Of a stretch of 15,549 nucleotides of DNA, positions 14,073 through 15,549 are shown piece by piece; the stretch's first letter is position 1; the number at the start of each line of letters is the position of its first letter. The position numbers were made by a program, and so were the translations under genes. Origin of the DNA: JBGCDD01 sp045105075 (GTDB lineage Bacteria > Pseudomonadota > Alphaproteobacteria > Rhodobacterales > Rhodobacteraceae); contig JBGCDD010000137.1 of the NCBI GenBank assembly GCA_045105075.1, positions 1 through 15,549 on the forward strand. The letters are read 5' to 3'. The notes under the pieces are model-generated. The model searched no databases. It had not been told where the DNA came from and saw only the letters and a program-made list of their open reading frames with translations.

Positions 14073-15247
14073 CAGCGTCTCCATGCTTTGTGCAGCAACG
14101 TTTCAATCTCATCATTCACAAGATTAAGTGACTCAAGAGCGCGGTCATAGGTGTTGCGGTGAAATTGCGCGCGCTCCACCTCATAGATGGTTTGGTGGGT
14201 CAGACCGGCATCGGAAATCGCAGTGGACTTCAGCATTGTCGCCACCATGACCTCTTCGCCAAACATCTGGCGCATGAACGCCAAAACTTGCTGTTGCGGG
14301 GCGTCGTTTGGTTCATAGCGGTTGATCAGAAAGCGCAGGAAATCAAAATCCATCGTCGCGCCCGCCTCGGCAACAACGTCAAGCAGGTCGGCGCTCATTT
14401 GCAAAAACTGCGACATCGAGGCGACGTCAAGCATGTTGGGCACGACCGTAATCAGCACTCCGGTTGAGGCACAAAGCGCAGACATGGTAAGGTAGCCCAA
14501 CTGCGGCGGGCAATCGAAAATCACCACATCATATTGATCTTCGACCTCTTGCAAGGCCGTTGCCAGCCGGGCAAAAAACGGTGGTGGCGTGTTGTTTATC
14601 AAAGCCTGAGGCGTTTCATGTTCAAACTCCTGCAACATCAAACCGCCGGGCGCCAGATCGATGCCAGTGAAAAAGGTCTTTTCAATGATCGCGGACAGGG
14701 GCAGGGGGGTATCATATCGAATGGCGTCGTAAATCGTGCCCGCGTCCAGAAAATCGACCTCGGGTCGATAGCCAAACAACGTCGTAAGAGAAGCTTGCGG
14801 ATCCACGTCAATACACAAAACCCGGTAGCCTTTCAGCGCCAGACGTTGCGCCGCGTGGATCGAACTGGTGGTTTTGCCAGACCCGCCTTTGAAATTCAAA
14901 AAGGACAAGACCTGCAGTTTGTCACCTGGTTGACGGCCTCGCTGATAGGCGCCCTTGGTTTTGGCTGTCGCCTCAAGAGCCTCTCGGATTTCCAACAGGT
15001 TTTTCGCGGAATAATGACGGCGCCCCCCCGGCGTTGTATGCACGTCGCCGATTTTGCCATCAAAGTGCAGCTTGCGCAAAAAACTGGTGGAAATGCCCAG
15101 CAATTCGGCGGCTTCACCCGCCGAGAACAGCCGCAGGTCTTTGCGTGCGTCAGGGGCAAATACCTTGAGCATGTGATGCTCTAGAGCGGTTGAAAGGGCT
15201 TCGGCATTGGCACGGATGCGCGCATTGATGGCGAGGGTTTTGGTCAC
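14072..15247 (-). CDS. repA: Plasmid partition ATPase RepA (ParA family) with N-terminal MerR-like helix-turn-helix
   Basis: This 391-residue partition ATPase separates plasmid copies on the nucleoid together with RepB. Residues 38-85 form a MerR-like DNA-binding region (FSAGEAAELLGISTSFLRKL, then GGRRHYS), used in this family to repress the operon. The ATPase domain has a deviant Walker A KGGSGKTT (120-127), with K120 as signature lysine and K125 as P-loop lysine, Walker A' CIDVDPQASL (145-154) and Walker B VVIFDCPP (241-248) with D245. The wording NFKGGSGKTT and the N-terminal extension are those of repABC RepA rather than short chromosomal ParA. The start is a GTG at 15247, preceded by GAAAGAGAG. 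It is coupled to repB by a one-base overlap. An inverted repeat 18 bases upstream may be its operator. Confidence 0.95.
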   Translation of the reverse strand: MTKTLAINARIRANAEALSTALEHHMLKVFAPDARKDLRLFSAGEAAELLGISTSFLRKLHFDGKIGDVHTTPGGRRHYSAKNLLEIREALEATAKTKGAYQRGRQPGDKLQVLSFLNFKGGSGKTTSSIHAAQRLALKGYRVLCIDVDPQASLTTLFGYRPEVDFLDAGTIYDAIRYDTPLPLSAIIEKTFFTGIDLAPGGLMLQEFEHETPQALINNTPPPFFARLATALQEVEDQYDVVIFDCPPQLGYLTMSALCASTGVLITVVPNMLDVASMSQFLQMSADLLDVVAEAGATMDFDFLRFLINRYEPNDAPQQQVLAFMRQMFGEEVMVATMLKSTAISDAGLTHQTIYEVERAQFHRNTYDRALESLNLVNDEIETLLHKAWRR

Positions 15248-15431
15248 GACTGCTCTCTTTCGTTGTAACGCTATTCTGCGACAGCGCGTTTTTTTGCGTT
15301 ACTTAAGACAAGAACAACCGATCGCGCAACATCTTTCAATATTGGGAGTCGGCCGAGAGGCAAGCCGTATGTGTGAAAAAGTACACCGCTTAGAGCAAAT
15401 CCGAGAAGCGCAGCCTGACAGAGTGTAGACG
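15248..15431 (-). promoter_or_regulatory. repAB upstream region with GTAACGC/GCGTTAC inverted repeat
   Basis: These 184 bases precede repA and hold no gene that I can support. GTAACGC (15265-15271) and GCGTTAC (15296-15302) are perfect 7-bp inverted arms separated by 24 bases that include a run of seven T on the plus strand. Position and symmetry suit an operator for the RepA helix-turn-helix or an autoregulatory element; a stem with such a loop could also act in RNA. A weaker pair, GCGCAGCC (15408-15415) and GGCTGCGC (15453-15460), spans the stop of the upstream gene. I see no iterons and no well-spaced promoter. Confidence 0.45.
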
Positions 15432-15549
15432 TCAAATATCGGAGCTCTGGCTGGCTGCGCGGGCCTCTCGTTCTGCGCGCTTGCGGGCGTAATATGGCTC
15501 CATCTTTGATGGCCCGCTTGGTGGGCGTCGCCCCGTCTTAACGTAGCCG
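15432..15549 (-). CDS. C-terminal 38 residues of an unidentified protein; 5' end outside the window
   Basis: The minus strand is open from the window edge to a TGA at 15432-15434 and encodes a basic tail (GYVKTGRRPPSGPSKMEPYY, followed by an ARKRAERE-type helix and AASQSSDI). The composition is rich in R, K, A and E and looks like a real protein end rather than noise: GC-rich third positions and no stop in 38 codons. It lies 184 bp upstream of repA on the same strand, so a replication initiator is a natural guess because no repC follows repB. The visible piece has no diagnostic motif, so I assign no family. Bases 15548 and below are in frame; 15549 belongs to the previous codon. Confidence 0.5.
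   Translation of the reverse strand, partial: GYVKTGRRPPSGPSKMEPYYARKRAEREARAASQSSDI

Noticed and set aside
1..15549. CRISPR arrays, tRNA or rRNA genes, insertion sequences
   Set aside because: No regularly spaced repeats, cloverleaf-like sequence, ribosomal RNA segment, transposase or terminal inverted repeats were seen on reading both strands.

Overview
This looks like a stretch of an extrachromosomal replicon (plasmid or chromid) from an alphaproteobacterium, most likely the marine Roseobacter group of the Rhodobacteraceae. The evidence is a RepA/RepB partition pair of the repABC kind with a matching parS-like palindrome, a Ugp importer and a ZntB-type transporter with alphaproteobacterial character, and moderately high-GC coding. 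Every gene I can support lies on the minus strand, so transcription runs from high to low coordinates. Species and family come from protein character only; no search was run.

Layout, in transcription order. (1) 15549-13030: the last 38 codons of an unidentified protein, then repA/parA and repB/parB as a translationally coupled pair, then a 16-bp palindrome that fits the repABC parS consensus at 15 of 16 positions. No repC follows repB, which is unlike a standard repABC cassette. (2) 12987-12025: a ZntB/CorA-family metal transporter. (3) 12002-6374: a four-gene accessory module. It encodes a membrane protein with three tandem SUKH (SMI1/KNR4) domains, a 153-residue protein of a type I associate with type VI secretion neighbourhoods, a protein with a LysM-like and a peptidoglycan-binding domain but no signal peptide, and a ComEC-like metallo-beta-lactamase protein with a B-box-like zinc finger and a charged tail. 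(4) 6252-2074: the complete ugpB-ugpA-ugpE-ugpC importer for glycerol-3-phosphate or glycerophosphodiesters. (5) 1898-1: nadM-Nudix and the first half of nadV, which together form a two-step nicotinamide-to-NAD salvage route.

How the parts work together. The Ugp genes make one ABC importer, and a strong hairpin between ugpB and ugpA probably lets the binding protein be made in excess. NadV makes NMN from nicotinamide and NadM adenylates it to NAD; the fused Nudix domain probably clears ADP-ribose. RepA and RepB segregate the replicon through the nearby parS-like site.

The accessory module is the least ordinary part. SUKH domains are known immunity folds, and LysM/peptidoglycan-binding proteins without a signal peptide are familiar companions of contractile secretion systems. 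I therefore read it as an orphan effector/immunity or conflict cassette. No VgrG, PAAR, Hcp or sheath gene is in the window, so this remains an inference. The SUKH gene also looks more AT-rich than its neighbours by eye, which would fit acquisition.
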